Positions 62,175 through 64,000 of a stretch of 64,000 bases of DNA are shown in pieces. Source of the stretch: Caloramator sp. mosi_1 (lineage in GTDB: Bacteria; Bacillota; Clostridia; Clostridiales; Caloramatoraceae). Position 1 is the stretch's first letter; each line of letters opens with the position of its first letter. Location of the stretch: positions 372,001-436,000 of the forward strand of contig NZ_CP117677.1 of the NCBI RefSeq assembly GCF_028622835.1, written 5' to 3'. The notes below the pieces were generated by a model that was not told where the DNA came from, did no database searches, and saw only the letters and a list, made by a program, of their open reading frames with translations. The translations under genes were made by a program, and so were the position numbers.

Positions 62175-62211
62175 CAGCTTCTTATAGGTAATCAAAGCCT
62201 ATAAGAAGCTG
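62175..62211 (-). terminator. terminator after cbiO
   Basis: 14-bp arms CAGCTTCTTATAGG / CCTATAAGAAGCTG, 9-nt loop, followed by TATTTTTATTC on the minus strand. Confidence 0.85.
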
Positions 62212-62214
62212 CGT

Positions 62215-62938
62215 TTAAATTATGTTATTTTGTTCTAAAAATTCCTTATTACAGATTAGATTATCAAAATCACCATCATATATTATCCTATGCTCACTTG
62301 ATATTACAATAGCTCTTTTAAACAACCCCTTAAAATAATCAAAATCGTGGGTAGCACAGATTATAGTTTTACCATAATCATTTAAGTTTTTTAAAAGCTC
62401 CTTAATTTTTCTTTTACTCTTTGGGTCGATTTCATTTAAGGGCTCATCTAAAATTAAAACCTCTGGATTTAAAGCAAGAGTTGCAGCAATTGCAACCTTT
62501 TTCTTTTCACCACCACTTAATGTATATGGAACCCTATTCTTTAGATGTTCAATATCAAGTAGCTTTAAACAATCATCAACCCTTTTTGAACTACTGCATA
62601 ATCTATATCAAATTGCAACAATCCAAAGGCTATTTCATCAAAAACAGTTTTGCAAAAAGCTGATTATCTGAGTTTTGAAAAACAAAACCCACTCTCTTAT
62701 GAAAAATTTTTCTTCTTCTTGAATCACTTAAAAACTTAGAATCAATTCTTTGCCTATCAAATAAATACTCTCCAATTTTTACATCCAAAAGACCATTTAA
62801 CACCCTAAGTAAAGTAGTTTTTCCCGAACCATTTGGTCCAATAATTGCAACACTTTCACCATGCTGTATTTTAAATGAAATATCTTTTAATACTACATTG
62901 TCATTTAGCCTACAAGTTAAATCTTTAATTTCAATCAT
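62215..62938 (-). CDS. cbiO: ECF transporter ATPase for cobalt/nickel
   Basis: About 240 residues. Walker A GPNGSGKTTLLRVLNG, Q-loop VGFVFQNSDNQLF, signature TLSGGEKKKVAIAATLA, Walker B VLILDEPLNEIDPKS and switch His in CATHDFDYF. The SDNQLF motif after the Q-loop is typical of ECF ATPases. Slips near 62645 and 62600. Last gene of cbiM-cbiQ-cbiO. Confidence 0.9.
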
Positions 62939-63033
62939 TCTATCACCTTATAAAATTATAATTTTTTATTTTATAACAAAAAAGCCAATTATAATTATTA
63001 TATTTATGATACTATACAACACTTCACCAATTC

Positions 63034-63745
63034 CTATTTTTTATATATCCTGCTATTAAATTCACCACTAAAACATCTACACTCTAATGCCTCGTCCATC
63101 TTAAAACTTAAATCAATAGATGTTACAAACAAATTATACATTATTTGTGAAAGCACATCATAAGGATTTTTGATATATCCAACACTTCTTATCTTTAAAC
63201 TGCAAAGTATTGCATATGCTCTTTCTGACAATAAATATATAAACCTTATTGCAGAATCAAATATGAATAGTACAATATTAGGAACTTTAATCAACCGAAA
63301 CGATGAAATAATATTATGCCAATTTGATGTAATTGACATAATCATAGTTAAAATAACTGATATAGTTATTTTAACTACGCTTAATACCGCATTTTTGTTT
63401 CTAAAAAATCGATGGACCTATTATTATAGCAGAAACAAAAAGGGTTACTAAAAATATATTTAATATTCTTAGAAGATCCTTATCCTCTAAAAGAATCACT
63501 AATAAAATCAAATAGGCAGCATTTAACATTATATAAAATTTATTAAAGGAAAGGGATAGAAGTATTAAGTTGATAAGAGTAAAATAAAGCTTAAAAGTCT
63601 CGTGGATACTATATATACCTCTATCCCTTTTATCAAACTTTCTAATATTAGATAAAAGATTAAGTAATGAAGTTAAAGTTTTTTCAATAAAAGTTTCATT
63701 TTTAATTTTAAATTCAAGTTCATCCTTTTCCTTTAACCAATCCAT
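63034..63745 (-). CDS. cbiQ: ECF transporter T component CbiQ
   Basis: About 237 residues, start MDWLKEKDELEFK at 63745 directly after the cbiM stop (TAAATG). Membrane helices LYFTLINLILLSLSF and AAYLILLVILLE; the coupling helix region carries ALCSLKIRSVGY and ALECRCFSGEF, matching the paired Ala-Arg-Gly motifs of T components. One slip near 63405. Confidence 0.87.
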
Positions 63746-64000
63746 TTAACTTTCTAACCCTTTCTTTAAAAAGATACCTATTAATCTAAATAAAAGCATA
63801 ATCATCATTACCCCAAGAATGGCAGATATTATATATCCTATTACATCGTTTACACCTGAGACTGTGTAATCTGGCATTATAGCCTCAAAATTAAAACCTG
63901 TTTCCATTCCATTTGGAACATACCCTATAATCTCTTTTATTTCATCTAACCCCCACTCACCCCAAGCTGTGCCTTGTGCTATCAATCCAAGCGGTGATAG
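63746..64000 (-). CDS. cbiM: cobalt/nickel ECF substrate-binding component CbiM, C-terminal part
   Basis: 85 codons; the N-terminus lies beyond 64000. LSPLGLIAQGTAWGEWGLDE is the CbiM signature near the end of the substrate-specific protein, followed by PDYTVSGVNDVIGYIISAIL and a last membrane helix (GVMMIMLLFRLIGIFLKKG). The metal-binding N-terminal His motif is outside the window, so cobalt or nickel cannot be decided. Confidence 0.9.
   Translation of the reverse strand, partial: LSPLGLIAQGTAWGEWGLDEIKEIIGYVPNGMETGFNFEAIMPDYTVSGVNDVIGYIISAILGVMMIMLLFRLIGIFLKKGLES

Overview
The window is AT-rich DNA from a strictly anaerobic, endospore-forming, motile low-GC Firmicute of the class Clostridia. 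The evidence is the prkA-yhbH-spoVR sporulation operon, a reverse rubrerythrin, NfnAB, two methyl-accepting chemotaxis proteins (one with an O2-type H-NOX domain like those of thermophilic anaerobic clostridia), an FMN riboswitch in front of ribU, and strong GGAGG ribosome binding sites. A Caloramator-like organism would fit, but that is a guess. Many reading frames, including housekeeping genes such as aroA, tex, prkA and tsaE, are broken by one-base slips, usually at short homopolymers. I treat these as probable sequence errors and give the reconstructed gene extents.

Layout. 1-9 kb: GH13 amylase lipoprotein (3' end outside), small membrane proteins, CYTH protein, AEC transporter, thioesterase, ferritin-like protein, dCache chemoreceptor, a membrane-anchored propeller-like protein. 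9-13 kb: HelD, zinc-ribbon protein, holin-like protein, tRNA-Trp, two SHOCT miniproteins. 13-20.6 kb: a GGDEF-EAL sensor, then a sucrose/fructoside PTS operon (GH32-like hydrolase, fructokinase, EIIBC) behind a RAT/terminator and its BglG-type antiterminator. 20.7-25 kb: spoVR, yhbH, prkA. 25-28.7 kb: ABC exporter with two TetR operators and a downstream TetR gene. 29-34 kb: AP-superfamily phosphodiesterase, UMF1-type MFS transporter, an IS4-family insertion with a 12-bp target duplication in front of a LiaF-like gene. 34-37 kb: sdpI/sdpR with a perfect operator, TSCPD protein, Fur-boxed DUF2325/DUF3793 pair. 37-40 kb: selenium-type cluster (DUF3343, TusA/YedF-like, YedE) with yedE split by an IS200/IS605-type element. 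40-48.7 kb: nfnBA, and a compact operon tsaE-tsaB-rimI-dipeptide epimerase-aroA-aroC-aroE. 49-52 kb: H-NOX chemoreceptor divergent from a tandem HD-GYP protein. 52-59 kb: ribU with riboswitch, Crp/Fnr regulator, amidohydrolase, tex, small DUF genes, rubrerythrin. 59-64 kb: FmdB-like gene (possible selenoprotein), heptad-repeat coiled coil, second IS605-type copy joining two truncated genes, and an ECF cobalt/nickel transporter (cbiM-Q-O) running off the end.

The most interesting structure outside genes is a family of palindromic elements of about 283 bp (complete copies at 36.9 and 48.8 kb, decayed or deleted ones at 8.8, 28.8, 35.3 and 52.3 kb). Both complete copies lie between two copies of the local transcription-terminator hairpin, as if the element had inserted into, and duplicated, a terminator. 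Other points for follow-up are the in-frame UGA giving a UxxC ending followed by a SECIS-like hairpin in fmdB, the trimmed tnpA shared by both IS605-type copies, and the H-NOX receptor facing an HD-GYP gene.
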